A stretch of 64,000 nucleotides of DNA from Sequoia sempervirens (lineage: Eukaryota > Streptophyta > Pinopsida > Cupressales > Cupressaceae). This document shows positions 22,813 through 35,108 of the stretch, piece by piece; position 1 is the stretch's first letter; each line of letters begins with the position of its first letter. A model generated the notes under the pieces. That model searched no databases. It was not told the origin of the DNA and saw only the letters and a list, made by a program, of their open reading frames with translations. The position numbers and the translations under genes were made by a program. Where the stretch lies: the NCBI GenBank assembly GCA_007258455.2, contig VDFB02275516.1, positions 1-64,000 of the forward strand, read 5' to 3'.

Positions 22813-24579
22813 TGAACTATATATTTTTGGGTTCCTATGGACTTCTCTAGCTCTTCTAGGGTTTTTCACCGAAAAGGAGAGAGATAGGGCCCAAAATGCT
22901 AAGGGTTCATTCAAATTAGGATGTTTATGATGTTATTATTCCTAAATGAAATAATATAAGTGTAAATAATTGATAGGATTGATTGATTAAATATGTAAAA
23001 CCTAAGAAATGTGATTTTTTTGAAAACACATTGTGTAATGCAACAATGAACTAGAAATAAATTTAAAGTTCAACAAAAATGAATGAAACTTGAAGTATGA
23101 AACTAAAAGCTTGAAGGAGACTGAAAATTGATTTAGAAATAATGCTAATGCTGAAATTTAGGCTTAGTGGGACTCATTCACCATTCTGGGTGAATCAGTT
23201 CTAGTTATGTCAAACTGTACCAAAACCTATTTCTGACAAAAGGGTATCACAAAGTGTAGAAATATAAAAACTAACCTTGGGGTTGGACTAATTCACCACC
23301 CATGGTGAATGAGTCCACTTTTTAATTTTTAAATTTTCAAGGGTGGATTCTGAAGCTTTTGATCTGCACTTTGATTTTCCACAGGTGTCTACTTTCAAAA
23401 CTCTGATTTACAAGTCTGAAAATGAGATTGTGTCGATATTTTAACTTTATGAAAGAGGAGAAGACTTTAGCAACCTTGCAACTTTATCTTCAATGATTTT
23501 CACGCTTCCAATAGACCTATATCTACAAACACACAAGAAGAGAAGAAGAAAATGTTGATTGTTAGGGCATATGGGGTTTTCCTTGGTCAAACCCCTTATA
23601 GGTAATTAAACCAAAATGATGAAAGAAAGTAATGAGAAATGTAGTAATGGAATATATTACCTTACCATGATGTTGATCTTGAAAGCCTGCAACATAACAT
23701 GTAAAATATTCCCTTGAATGTGGTTAGAAGCTTTCTTAATGACTTACAATAACAAAACCCTAAGTTGCTTGACTTGAGGTGGAAGATTGGTGGATGAATA
23801 TATGAATTAAGTGAATAGATGTAAAAATTAGTTAAGAGAGTTCCTTTTATAGGAAATTCACCTTATTTTCCCATTAATTGGATCCTCAAGGCCGACATGG
23901 AGAAAAATTAAACTTAAAACCTATTTTTTCCTACTCAAAACCCCAAAAATGGCATGAATGGTGAATGGGTCCCACCTATATGGGACTAATTCACCACTAA
24001 TGGAAAATGTGTCCCACAAGGGTCATTTTTGCTAGCTAGAGTGTCAAGAAGTAAGAAAATTAGGCTTATATGATGACTATGTTGATTATTTGATCAAATT
24101 ATTCCTCGAGATGCACAATATGGGTTAATAGGGGCCTAGTAGTGATGATGTAAATTTAAAATAGGGCTTGGGACACCAAATTCAATGTGAAAGTGTGATT
24201 AAATACACTTTACAACACTAAAAAGAGGTCCATATAGCCAGGGAAGGCACATAAACCAATGTGAATGTGCAAGAAACATTACAACACTAGTTTAGAATTA
24301 AATTTAATTCAAAATCCTTCTAAATTGATGTGATAATGTTATTAAACAAATTTTGTAATGTTGAAGGATAAATAGGTTCATTAGATCTAGAAAAGTGTGA
24401 AAGCATCTTACACCACCTTTACAAGACATCATTAAGAACATGTTATTTGAATTGCAAGGGTCGAAGACCTAGTGTGGATGCATAAAATGCCTCAAAAAAC
24501 CTGAATCAAGGCCTCATTAAGTCCATTTTATCATGAATTAATCCCATTTCAAAAAGAGGATCCTTTTGTATATGACACA
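22813..24579 (-). repeat. 3' LTR of the 22813-31756 element
   Basis: This 1767-bp LTR is collinear with 29957-31756, for example around ACACATTGTGTAATGCAACA, CACAAGAAGAGAAGAAGAAA and ATGTGAAAGTGTGATTAAAT. Hairpins lie at 23169-23204, 23285-23317 and 23982-24014. Confidence 0.9.
23285..23317. repeat. Hairpin inverted repeat (AT-type arm), LTR
   Basis: TGGACTAATTCACCA pairs with TGGTGAATGAGTCCA across a three-base loop. Confidence 0.85.
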
Positions 24580-24594
24580 TTTAGCCCCCACTTT
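24580..24594 (-). other. Polypurine tract
   Basis: The minus strand reads AAAGTGGGGGCTAAA, directly followed by the LTR start TGTGTC. Confidence 0.8.
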
Positions 24595-25723
24595 AGTGAG
24601 AGGATGAACTTGCTTCAAACTCACACTAAAGTAGACATTCAAGAGAGATCCTCATGTATAGATGGAAATGAAAAAGAATAACAAAGATCAAAGAGGATGG
24701 TCAAACCCCCAGGATGTAAGATCCTAAGTCAAACCATCAAGATACAAAATCATGTAATGACAAGATAGAGAAGGATGAAAACGAAAAGATGGATCAAGCT
24801 TTGACCATTTGTCCAACTAGTTATGAATCAGATCTAACCTTGCTTGCTTAGAAAAATAAATGTGTACTCACTCTAGGGTGACAAGACTCATGATGGTCCA
24901 CAAAAATTTTGATTGTCTCTGGGGTGAGAAATCCCAAAAAGTTAAGATGCATACGCTAGTTGGTATGCACTCACACACACAAAGGTGGCTATGGGGAAAA
25001 TTCATGCCACTAGATGGGCTTCCTACTCAACAATATCAAAGTTATACCTCATAACTTTAATAAAGTTCCATAAAATAAAATAAAATGATTTGAACTCTAT
25101 GAAGTAAGTAAAAATTCATATGCTTGACACTCATAGACATTGTTGATGCAAAATAGTGTAAAGATTGTTCAAAGGGATTTTTCTTAGTTCATGCTATGTC
25201 TCATATTAGAGAACACAATGCTTAATGTCTCCATGAGAGGAAAAGTTCAAAAAATCTCATCTTGTCTCCAAGAGAGGACAAGTGCAAGGTCTCATCCTGG
25301 GGAACATTGTACCTAATGCTTCCAAGAGAGGAAATTGCAAGAAAAATAAAATCGCACAATGAAATGTGATTGGTGATGTATTCCCCCACTTAAAAATGGT
25401 TGTGAGCACCCATACTATGAGAAATTTCTTTAAAGTAGAAGAAAAGGAGAACATGAGATCTTACTCAGAAAGCCCTATGCCAAGTCATATGTTTTCTAGA
25501 AGCTACATCATGAAAGAGAGAAGTATGTCATATGCGAGCCAACTTAAGACAGGTCATCCACATCCCAAGCTTGCTCTTATGTATTCATGAAAGGTTAATG
25601 ACTAGCCCAAAGGAGGAAACAACAAGTGACATACGAGGACAAGTCAATCAAACCTCATGCCCCCACTTAGTGCAGGACAAAGGTGAGCTAAAACAATTGA
25701 TGAAATGCATGCTAAAGTGAAAA
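24595..25723 (-). other. 3' noncoding region of the 22813-31756 element
   Basis: It shares blocks with 6291-7462 and with the reverse complement of 58980-59900. Plus-strand frames of 60-75 codons here have no motif and are treated as chance. Confidence 0.55.
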
Positions 25724-26008
25724 TCAATAGCAATTAGAGGAATTAGATGCCCCCACATAGGGAAGCATACCAAACTCATAAAAATGTTGGACTTTATGAC
25801 TCAAAGCCTGAAATTCATTAGTGGAGTGACTGTGAACTCGATGATAGGAACAAAAGGAAATATTGGAATAGCATTTATTTTCATTTCTGGGAGGGAGGGT
25901 GGTCAAGTGATCTTCGAGGAGTCTCGACAAGATACCCTCTTGATCAATAGTAGAAGGGGGTCTTGTGGCTAGTGTTAAGGATATATCTTGCTTAGTAGTA
26001 GATGTCAT
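25724..26008 (-). pseudogene. Knuckle-like module after protease
   Basis: The 94-codon frame contains CSYHRVHSHSTNEFQ, the C-x2-H-x4-H-x4-C pattern with the last cysteine replaced by phenylalanine. Its flanks resemble the module at 8540-9006. In gypsy gag proteins the knuckle precedes the protease; here it follows the protease domain encoded at 26410-27462, which is unusual. It is separated from the 26024-26386 frame by a stop or shift. Confidence 0.55.
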
Positions 26009-26023
26009 ACTTACACAATTTTC

Positions 26024-26386
26024 TCAAGATTGCGAGATTTTATTCTCCTTGTTATAGGAAGGTATAAAATCTAACAAATTAAAATCATGAATATTTTGAG
26101 AAATGGCATTTCCATTAAGCAAAGGTGTGGTTGTAGGTGTGTGTTGTATGTTTTGTAAAGGATGATTTTCAAGACCACTAGTTGCTAAGGATGAGTTAGG
26201 AGAGTGTTGTGTGGGGTTGTTGATGTTGAGTGAGGTTTTGGCGATCTTGATCACATGACAATAGCCAAGACCATGAGTTGTTTGTTGCGTGTTAAGATCT
26301 ATAGGGTTGTGGATACCTTTTTTCTCGAGCACCACATCCATTTCCACTATATCCTTGTTGTTTAATGAGTTCATAACCTTTTCCAT
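26024..26386 (-). pseudogene. Asn/Thr/Pro-rich linker after protease
   Basis: The 120-codon frame is low in complexity (LINNPTQ-type and HTPTTTPLL segments) with no catalytic motif. It lies where reverse transcriptase would begin in an autonomous gypsy element. None of the RT landmark motifs is seen in any frame here. Confidence 0.5.
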
Positions 26387-26409
26387 AAAGCTTCTTCATT
26401 GATTTGGAA

Positions 26410-27462
26410 TCAGGTGGTTGTTGTGTAATTTGTGGCTTTGTATAAAGTGGTTGAGGTGGATGCTTTTGAAAGGTTGTCCAAATTTTGCATTGTCATGATG
26501 GTTGGTTGTTCTTGTTTCTCATGTTTCTTGTGTGTGAATACGTATTCACCCATAGATGAAGGTATAAATTCTAAGGATCCCCAATCGTCACCAAAGAATT
26601 TAGATTTCCATTCCTTAGTGTTGTGTTCAATTTCTATGTTGGATGTAGGAATCAATGTTTTCAAAGGACTTGTAGTTCCTTTTTCAAGGGTCAAGCAACT
26701 TTTAGGCCCAAGGTCTATTTCAACTTGATAGATGTTATTTTTATAGACATATTTCATGATATGATGAAGGGTTGAAGGCACTGCATTCATCTCATGAATC
26801 CATGGTATACCTAAAAGAAGATTATACAAAAGATCATAAGGCATGACATGAATAGGAGTTTGCAAAGTAGCAACCCCAACTTTAATAGGAAAAGTGATTA
26901 CACCAAGTAGTTGATTTTTTGTATTATCAAATCCTCAAATAGATATGGAATTAGGTATTATTTGTGACTTTTCAACACCTAATCGATCAAGGAGAGTCAC
27001 ACTACACACATTAAGGGGAAAAAAATTATCTATGAGAGTGTGTTTTATCCCTATTTGATTGTATCGAGAAATGATCATGAAAGTGTCACTTTGTTTGCAC
27101 AAATCTAAAGGAGGGAGCTCATGTTGATGAAAAGTAATGTCAAGATTAGTTTTAGTTGTTTTATGAATTAAATTTGATACATTATTCAGAGTTGAACCAA
27201 GTGGAACTACAATTTGGTTTAAGGTTGTTTGAAGAATAGTGTGGTAATTGGCTAAGTTTTGAAGTAAATACCAAAGGGAAATATTTGCAAGAGTATTCTT
27301 TAATTTTTTAACAAGATCATACTCCTTTGTGTGTGGGGGGTAATGAAGAGCACTAGGTGAATTGGGTAAAGGTAAGGAGGGTGGGGTTGGGTGTGGAGGT
27401 TGTGGGTTGTTTCGGGTGTTATATGTATGAGCAACAATATCATTACTAGATTGTTGCAACAC
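26410..27462 (-). pseudogene. Retroviral-type aspartic protease of Tat-like element
   Basis: Two overlapping pieces, 26935-27462 and 26410-26865, form the protease region. The first holds a segment resembling the conserved pre-protease stretch (KLKNTLANISLWYLLQ), the DELPP-like box (HQHELPPLDLC) and the active-site neighbourhood TLIDNFFPLNVCSVTLLDRL, where the expected D-N/T-G-S has become DNFF. The second holds the C-terminal signature LLLGIPWIHEMNAVPSTLHH. The frames are separated by stops and a shift. The protein would have processed the gag polyprotein in virus-like particles. Loss of the catalytic glycine makes it inactive even apart from the nonsense changes. Confidence 0.8.
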
Positions 27463-27791
27463 ATTGGTTTTAGGGGGGTAAAGGGTATACCGGGGTTGGT
27501 TAGAGGGGTGAAGTTTATGTGGGGTGGGTAAAGGGTAAGTTGAGGTTTATGTGGAAATTGTTGTTTGTGGGAGTGTGGGTAGAGCATAAACTGGGGTTTA
27601 GGTGAAGGTTTATGCGAAGGGAGATAAAGGATGAGGTGAGGTTGAAAAATTTTAACATCTTGTAACAAGTGTGAGTCTTCATTATCTTTGAAGGGAATGT
27701 TATCTTCATCTTGGGTCATAACATCCTCCCTAGAAGGAGAGTTCTTAGGAGAACACCAAACCACATGTTCATGACAATTAAGGTTTGGTTC
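27463..27791 (-). pseudogene. Proline/histidine-rich region upstream of protease
   Basis: The coding remnant is rich in Pro, His, Leu and Tyr (PHKPQLTLYPPHINFTPL). Similar Pro/Thr/Ser-rich linkers occur at 55500-55850 and 62340-62700 in the gag N-terminal half of related elements. The frame extends into MITE E, which supplies the apparent ATG at 27839. Confidence 0.5.
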
Positions 27792-28584
27792 CGGATGTAT
27801 TCTGCGATCATCATGGAAAAAACAGGTATAGGGTGGCAAAATTCAAAAAATCGATTTGTTGAAGAACAGCAGTGTAAAATTTAGATGGATTATCCTATAT
27901 TATTTCAAAAAATATGTAAGAATAGATTGTAGCAAATTTAATTTGGTTCATTTACTGGTTTATTGCATCGAAAATAAGTCATTTGGTGAAAATTTGAACT
28001 TTCAATGCAATAGTGCTTAAATTTCAGGAAAAAAATAAGAAGTAAGGTGTCTGTCAACCACTAACCATAATAAAATGATAATTATTTTATAATATTTTTT
28101 GCCCTTATAAATTAGAGAGACTCATGTATGGATTCAGGTATGTATTTTTTTGTAATTTTTTCCAAGTAAATAATTAATTATGAATTTTTATTACAACTTT
28201 TAAAAATATAAAAACTTCGATAATAATACCTTAACGGTCAAAGCACTTAATGAAATTTCTTTTTTCTTTTTTAATCCTATATTATGTGAAGCATATAATG
28301 TGACACACATGTTTTTAGATTCAAAAATGTATAGTGTTGAAAGTTATAGATGTTTTCAATCTGACTATCGTCGAAGAGTTTAGTCATAATTCTAATAGAA
28401 ATGAATAATAATTATTTATTAAATTAAAATTAAAGCATAATTTATATTGGTAGAAATCTGAGAATATCCTCTAGAAACCCTCTTCGTTTCATTAATTTTG
28501 GGTTAAAAAAAAGTCGTCAGCCACATACCCTACAAATACCCATAATATTGCCACTTTTTGGCCCCTCATGATCCTACACATACC
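27792..28584. mobile_element. MITE copy E (4-bp-TSD family)
   Basis: The element is 793 bp. The left terminus is diverged (CGGATGTATTCTGCGATCATC); the right terminus is ATGATCCTACACATACC. The exact direct repeat GTTC lies at 27788-27791 and 28585-28588. It splits the coding region of the Tat-like element. Confidence 0.88.
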
Positions 28585-28588
28585 GTTC

Positions 28589-29396
28589 ATCCAAAATAAC
28601 TTCATTGCCACTAAGGGAGTTATTAATGGTTGAATGCATTTGATTATTAATAGTGGGGATATTAGGGGAAGATTGTATTTGATTGTTGGTTTTTTCTAAG
28701 GTATCATTCCCTTGTTCCATATTATCTACCCTACTAGGAGATCTTGTAATATGTTCATCCAAGTTTAAGGTTTGTAAAGTGGCTTCATCACAAGTGCGGG
28801 AGGCATCAAGAGAAGGATCACTATGGTTTCAAATAAATTATCACAAATGGGAGGAGCATTTGGGAAGGGAGGGTAAAGATTCTCTTGAATCTTAATAGGG
28901 ATATCTTATAATACCAACCTATCCTCTTGACATCGAGGAGGGATATTAGGATATGAATAAGTTTGATTGCCATGGTTATGGGGATTATGTGATGTCATAT
29001 TCAAGAATGTTTCTATGTTTTCATCATCTTGTTTTCTAACATTACCAAAGGGGAATAAGAAAATGGACAATCAAGACTTGCAATGCTTATAACTTCCTTC
29101 ACCAAGATACCTTTATCATGAATAGGAGAGGGATTGGGAGAAGAAAAAGTATGTGTGTTATGATTGTCTACACCTCCATTCACACCAATGGGAAATGTAA
29201 GATTAAGGATTGTACCAATGGTTTGATCATTTTTCTTAAAGTATTCATTGTGGTAATCAAAATTGAACACATAAGAGGGAATGTTGTATTTATAGAATTT
29301 ACTATTAACAAAATAAAAGTCACACCTTTTGAAGGAAAAAAATTTATGATGAAAAGGAAAGAAAGTATTATGTATTGACTTGAAAAGGAAATGCAA
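28589..29396 (-). pseudogene. N-terminal coding remnant of the 22813-31756 element
   Basis: Minus-strand open pieces (28574-28762, about 28800-29040, and 29013-29396) are rich in Asn, Pro, Ser and His. No retroviral gag core is seen, unlike the copies at 55150 and 62027. This is either a distinct subfamily or a copy that lost the gag core by deletion. It lies directly upstream of the Pro-rich and protease parts. Confidence 0.4.
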
Positions 29397-29956
29397 TTTT
29401 TAGTTTTTAAGTAAGCTAATTTTATGTTTACACAATGCAACAATCTAGAAAGGAAATGTTGTGAATGCAAAAGTGAAAATAAACAATGCATGAAATGAGC
29501 TAATTGAAGCGAGATTTAACAAAATGCATGCTACAAAAAATGTAATTGACTGATATATACAAGTTAAGGCACCAAATAGAAGCCTAAAAAAAAAATTCTG
29601 AGTTTTGTAAAATGTTGTTTCATGGGTCAAAAGGGCCTGATTCGCCTAGGGTGGCGAATGAGTCCCAGTATGGACTTTTTTTCAGAATTTTTCAAAAAAA
29701 ATGGACTGATTTTGATGTTGTCTAAGTGCTAAGATGCAGGACTAAGTTAAAAATGTAGAATTTCAAAAAATTTAAATGAATTGAGATGCTAAGAATGCAA
29801 TATAAATGCACTTTTGTATTAATGCAAAATTTGAAACCTAGTATGCTAAATTTTAACTAATGCAAACCCTAATGCAAAGTTAATGGAAGGCTAGATCTAT
29901 GATGAAAGAATCCAAAATAAGATAATAAAGTGTTTGAAAAAGAATGTTCACTAAAA
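29397..29956 (-). other. Untranslated leader of the 22813-31756 element
   Basis: The minus strand repeats TTGCATTAG-like words and matches the leaders at 10220-10841 and 61447-62026. A hairpin lies at 29633-29666. The LTR-proximal word GTGAAC near 29947 is a degraded form of the TGGTGAACC seen in other copies. Confidence 0.65.
29633..29666. repeat. Hairpin inverted repeat (GC-type arm), leader
   Basis: Arms CCTGATTCGCC and GGCGAATGAGTCC face each other across a short loop. This is one of about 31 family members. Confidence 0.8.
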
Positions 29957-31756
29957 TGAAACATAGATTTTTGGAACACTATTAGACACTTACCCTTCTA
30001 GGATCTTTCACCTAAAAGGGAAGGAATAGGGTTAAAAATGCTTATTTTTCGTTAAAGGATTTGTGTGAAATGGATCATGGAAAGAGGATGCACTATGCCT
30101 AAATGTAATGTTTGAATATAAGAAACTAATAAGATTCATTGATTAGTTAATGGAAACTAAGGAAAAACAACTTGTTTGAAACACATTATGTAATGCAATA
30201 ATGAACTAGAAGTAAATGTAAAGCAAAACAAAAATCAATGAAACTTGAAGTGTGCACCTGAAAGCTTGAAGGAGACTGCAACTTGCTTCATAAATCTTGT
30301 TGGTGCTGAAATTTAGGCCTGGTGGGACTCATTCGCCATTCTGGGTGAATCAGTCCCAATTTTGTCAAACTGTACTAGAACCTATTTCTGACAAAAGGGT
30401 ATCAAAAAATGTAAAAATAAAAAAAATGACCTTGGGGTGGGACTCATTCACCACCCATGGTGAATGAGTCTACTTTTGAATTTATTAATTTTCAAAGGTG
30501 GATTCTGAAGCTTCTGATATGCACTTTGATGTTCCACAGGTGTCCGGTTCTGAAACTTTGATTTATTGGTCTGAGAATGAGATTTTGTTGATATTTTGAC
30601 TTGATGAATGAGGAGAAGACTTTAGAAGCCTTGCAACTTGATCTTTAATTATTTCCAAGATTCCAATAGACCTAGATCTACAAACACACAAGAAGAGAAG
30701 AAGAAAATGTTGATTGTTAGGGCATTGGGGTTTTCCTTGGTCAAACCCCTTTTAGGTAATTAAACCAAAATGATGAAAGAAAGTAATGAGATACGTACTA
30801 ATGGAATATTTTACCTTTCCATGATGTTGATCTTGAAATTCTACAACATAACATGTAAAATATTCCCTTAAATGTCCTTAGAAGCTTTCTTAATGACTTA
30901 CAATGACAAAACCATAAGTTGCTTGACTTGAGATGGAATATTGGTGGATGAATATGTGAATTACGTTAATATATCTAAAAATTTCTTAAGAGAGGTTCTT
31001 TTATAGGAAAATCACCTTATTTTCCTGTTAATTAGATCCCTATGACCGACATGGAGAAAAATTAAACTTAAAACCTAATTTTTCTTGCTCAAAACCCCAA
31101 AAATGGCTCATATGGGACTCATTCGCCACTAATGGTGAATGGATCCCACCTAGATGGAACTAATTTTTCACTAATGGTGAATGTGTCCCACAAGGGCCAT
31201 TTTTGCTAGCTGAAATGTCGAGAAGTAAGAAAATTAGGCTTATATGATGACTATGTTAGTTATTTGATCAAATTATCCCTCAAGATGCACAATATGGGTT
31301 AATAGGGTCCTATTAGTGATGATGTAAATGTAAAATAGGGCTTGACATACAAAATTCAATGTGAAAGTGTGATTAAATACACTTTACAACACTAAAATGA
31401 GGTCCACATAGCCTAGGAAGGTACAAAAACCAATGTGAATGTGCAAGACACATTAAAAAACTAGTTTAGCATTAAATTTAATTCACAAGCCTTCTAAATT
31501 GATTTGATAATGTTACTAAACATATTTTTTAATGTTGAATTAAGGATAAATAGGTTCATTAGGTCTAGAAAAGTGTGAAAGCATGTTACAACACCTTTAC
31601 AAGACATCGTTAAAAGCATGTTATTTTATTTGCAAGGTCCAAGACCTAGTGTGGATGCATAAAATGTCTCACAACACCTGAATCAATGCCTCATTAATTC
31701 CATTTTATCATGAATTAATCCCTTGTTAAGCAAAGGGTCCTTTTTTCTACGACACA
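29957..31756 (-). repeat. 5' LTR of the 22813-31756 element
   Basis: This 1800-bp LTR is collinear with 22813-24579. Hairpins lie at 30323-30358, 30438-30471, 31114-31147 and, weakly, 31156-31190. Confidence 0.9.
30438..30471. repeat. Hairpin inverted repeat (AT-type arm), sister LTR
   Basis: GGGACTCATTCACCA pairs with TGGTGAATGAGTC. It is the orthologue of 23285-23317. Confidence 0.85.
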
Positions 31757-32770
31757 CACTATTTCCTTGATTTATTCTTGTCTTTGTCTTTTTGTCTTCC
31801 ACTTTTTTGCTCTAGGTTTCCTTCTTACCTCCTTCTCTTCTTTCTTCCTTGCAAGGTATTTCTCTTTTGGCATCCTCCTCTGAACTTGGTCTCTTTCAAG
31901 AGCCTACTTCTTAATGAGTTTTATCTCCTTATCTAACAAACCTACACATGCATAGTCTAATGAAATATTAGAAATAAAATATTGAGACTTTGAGATCTCT
32001 TTGTCTCATCGCACCAAAAACTCCACTTCAACCCCTAAGAAATCCTCCATGTGTGCTTCATTTGTATAACAATATTCAAACACTATATGCACTTCTCCTT
32101 CTTCAGAATCTTTTTCATCTTCATTTTCGTCTGTTACACTTATAAACACATACTCACACAAAGGGTTAGTTTTAAAAAACACAAGATTTTATTATCTCTT
32201 TAGATGCTTATAACACCCTTCCTTTCAATATATCCTGCATCATATCCATTCTTGATGTTGTCCTCTTTTTCCTTCTTGTCTTAATGATCTTCTTGATAGG
32301 CCACTTTATCCTCTTTCTTATTGATAAATGCCAACCACTTCCCTAATTTTCTCTCTCAAGCAACTACTACATCTCAAGTTCCATTCTTTCTTTAAATTAT
32401 TTTTGATTTTTTTTAATTTGTTCCAAGGATTTCCTCAATTCTATGATCTCTTTCTCAACATTTATTTATTTTTCCTTCTCATTTTTCTTCTTCATCTCAC
32501 TTCTCTCTTTTATCATCACGTGTTTCTTGATTGGTACCTCCTTACTCTGCAAGTCTCCACGAACAAATCTTCTCAACATTTCCATTCTACTTTCTCAAGA
32601 AATTCTCTTTCACCTTTCTTCTTCTTGTCTTTGTGATACCTCACCTTGGTTTCCTCCTTTCTTCACTACCTAGTGTCTTGGCATCCAAGTTCTTGCTTCA
32701 ACCTACAAAAAGATAATACACAAAACACCCAAAACTTTCATTCTTAGATCTTTGGGCTTTGCTACCAATT
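31757..32770 (-). pseudogene. Charged coiled-coil remnant in outer element
   Basis: The plus strand is strikingly C/T-rich. On the minus strand it reads as Lys/Glu-rich helix (VEKEIIELRKSLEQIKKNQK near 32415-32475), broken by stops. The gag of the related element at 39990-41884 also starts with a charged helix. This may be the N-terminal part of such a gag with the rest deleted. Plus-strand frames (32328-32716) are Phe/Ser/Leu-rich shadows. Confidence 0.4.
32754..32768 (-). promoter_or_regulatory. Primer-binding site of outer element
   Basis: The minus strand reads TTGGTAGCAAAGCCC a few bases inside the LTR. It is close to the plant initiator tRNA-Met site TGGTATCAGAGC. Confidence 0.65.
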
Positions 32771-33368
32771 TTATGTACATTAGGGGTGGAAAAACTCGAA
32801 ACAACCTTAAAGAAGTGCTTTTATTCATCAAAATGTGGGTTTTCCTTCACAAACCCTCATTCTTGCTTATAACCTTTCAAAAAGAAAAATTGGACATATG
32901 TTTTGACTCAGACATTAGCTACATTTAGGATACCCATTTAGGATAACCATTTAGCCATTTTTATACATATTCAAAAATAAGGTAGGGTTTCTTTGTATGG
33001 AGGGGCTCAAAATTTGACTGTCCTACTTCTAAGAGGGTTTTTTTTGGGACTTTCTACACCCAAATGCAAGCAAACTTTCATTAGTAACTTCATAAAAATA
33101 AAAAAATATGAAATATCATCTAAATTATTTTTAAATTCCCTCAAAAAAACACTTTTTCACTAATTTTTAGAGATTTTTGATAGAGGAAAGAAAAGATATG
33201 GAATTTTCTTGTTTGCTAGAAATTTTAGGGCAGCTTCAAACCTGTTGCTACAAAAAATGTTATAACTTTGTCTAAACTTAACCAAATTTAACCAAACCCA
33301 AACCAAATGAAATATAACTCCATTACATTCCCAACCATAAAATTTCATATTGTATAAATGACATATAG

Positions 33369-35108
33369 GGGTATGTGTAGGATCATGATGGGCTAAAAAG
33401 TGGCAATATCATGGGTATGTGGCTGACGACATTTGTTTACCCAAAGTTGATAAAACGAAAAGGGTTTTTAAAGAATATTATCAAATTTCCACCAATATAA
33501 ATTATGCTTTACTTTGAATTTAATAAGTAATTATTATTCATTTTCTATTTGAATTACGACTAAAGTCCTGATTGATAGATGGCATCATAATAGTGGTTTA
33601 CAATTCTGAGAGGAGCAATTTTAAATGAAATCACATATTTTTAGAAAATATAATGATTTAAAAGCCTTAAAAAATTCATTTTAAGGATTCCAATTGAAGG
33701 GTTTGATCAAATCACCTTAGATCAAACCCCCTTGGATAGAACCTCGCTAGTTTTAAACCATACCTAAATGATCTTCTTACACCTATCAAAATCTTGCGAT
33801 AAAAAAATCACTTTTGATTTGTAGCTTTTGAGGGGAATCAAATAAAGACTCATTAAAATTTATTCAAATGATTATGCTATTCCTCGAGAACAAGCTATCC
33901 AATGAATATAATTTTAATATGTTTTGGTTTTGTTATGTATTTTTTAAGTTTATTAAACATAGGTTTTCATCAAAATGAATTTCTTTGTTCTTCACATGTG
34001 GAAAAATAGGAATATTATCAAAAATAAAAATATGGAGTGCACCCATTATTGAAGTCCTTGATCAACAAAAAAATTAATTAAATTTTGACATATACAAAAA
34101 GTTATCGTTATCACAGTTCTTGTTGTGTCACGGTGTAATTAGTTTGACTTTGAGAAAGTTGATTTAGGGAAAATATTCAATAAAAACTATCTAACAAGTA
34201 GAAACACTAGATAGGATTACAAATCTAAATTTGGAAAAGAATTATAATTTTATCCTTCATAGAAAAAAAGTTATAGATTATACGGTGTCGTCACTTTTTT
34301 AAAAATGTTGTTTCGAGAAAAAAAAATCAATTTTAAGTGGGAGATGGAAAAAAGTGCAATTTAATTCCAAAAATTTTGAAAAAAAATATTTTAGAATCTG
34401 AGACAAAATTTGATGAACTCTAGTTTCCGCACCATCTTCAATTTCCTCACGGTTTAGCCGCTATAGGTGCGAGATGTGAAGATTTAGTTAAAATAATAAT
34501 TTAGAGTGTCGGTTGGCCAAATTGTAAACCAACCAGGGGATCACCCATAGGCCAATTGAAAAACATCGATAATTCTTAAATGATTTCACATTTTTTGAAT
34601 TTGAAAAATGTAGCACATTCTATGCTTCCCATACTATAGGATAAAAAGAAATGAATTTCATAAAATTTTGACCAAGTTATGGTGGTCAGAACTTATCTGA
34701 GTTTTTATATTTTTAAAATTTGCTTGGCCAAATTCATATTTAATTATTTACTTGGAAAAAATTACAAAAAAATATGCATCACATGTCGGGACATGAGTCC
34801 TCTACTTATATCTAAAATATTATCATTTTATTGTGGTTAGGGTGGTTAGACGGACACCTACTTCTTATTTTTTCCACGGGATTTAAATTACTCTTGCATT
34901 GAAATTTCAAATTTCACCAAATAGATTTTTTTTAAAACAAACTAGCCTAGTAGTTTAGAAACTACATTCAATTTCACCAAATTCTGTTCTTACATATTTT
35001 GGAAATAATATAGATAACTATTTCTTACATCAAGTTGCCTAACTCTGATTTTTCTGAATATTTTGCCACTTAAGGGCCTGTTTTTTCATGATGATCTTGC
35101 ACATACCC
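33369..35108. mobile_element. MITE copy F with an internal insertion
   Basis: Termini are GGGTATGTGTAGGATCATG and GATCTTGCACATACCC. The exact direct repeat ATAG lies at 33365-33368 and 35109-35112. At 1740 bp it is about 970 bp longer than its relatives because of the insertion at 33579-34546. The 22336 region of the sister LTR shows the uninserted site. Confidence 0.9.
33579..34546. mobile_element. 968-bp insertion inside MITE F
   Basis: MITE homology stops after GATTGATAG at 33578 and resumes at ATAGGCCAATTG at 34547, giving ATAG on both sides. GGTTTACAATT at 33595-33605 and its complement AATTGTAAACC at 34520-34530 are each exactly 16 bp from an edge. This suggests imperfect terminal inverted repeats of about 27 bp. 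There is no coding potential. The superfamily is unknown. Confidence 0.65.

Larger units (their letters stand above)
22813..31756 (-). mobile_element. Tat-like Ty3/gypsy element, protease only, minus strand
   Basis: LTRs lie at 22813-24579 (3') and 29957-31756 (5'), both with minus-strand termini TGTGTC at the start and near TTCA at the end. A textbook polypurine tract lies at 24580-24594. The internal DNA encodes protease and a knuckle-like module but no reverse transcriptase or integrase. It is inserted in the internal region of the outer element; the flanks CACAT (22808-22812) and CACTA (31757-31761) are at best a degraded target duplication. MITE E has inserted within it. Confidence 0.8.

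Noticed and set aside
27300..27839. 179-codon open frame as a host gene
   Set aside because: Its ATG lies in MITE E, it is Pro/His-rich, and it overlaps the protease remnant. It is transposon coding debris.
29013..29491. Overlapping 86-127-codon frames on both strands
   Set aside because: There is no motif on the plus strand. The minus strand fits only the decayed N-terminal region of the Tat-like element.
32328..32716. Overlapping plus-strand Phe/Ser/Leu-rich frames as a membrane protein
   Set aside because: They are the antisense shadow of a Lys/Glu-rich minus-strand remnant in a C/T-rich stretch.
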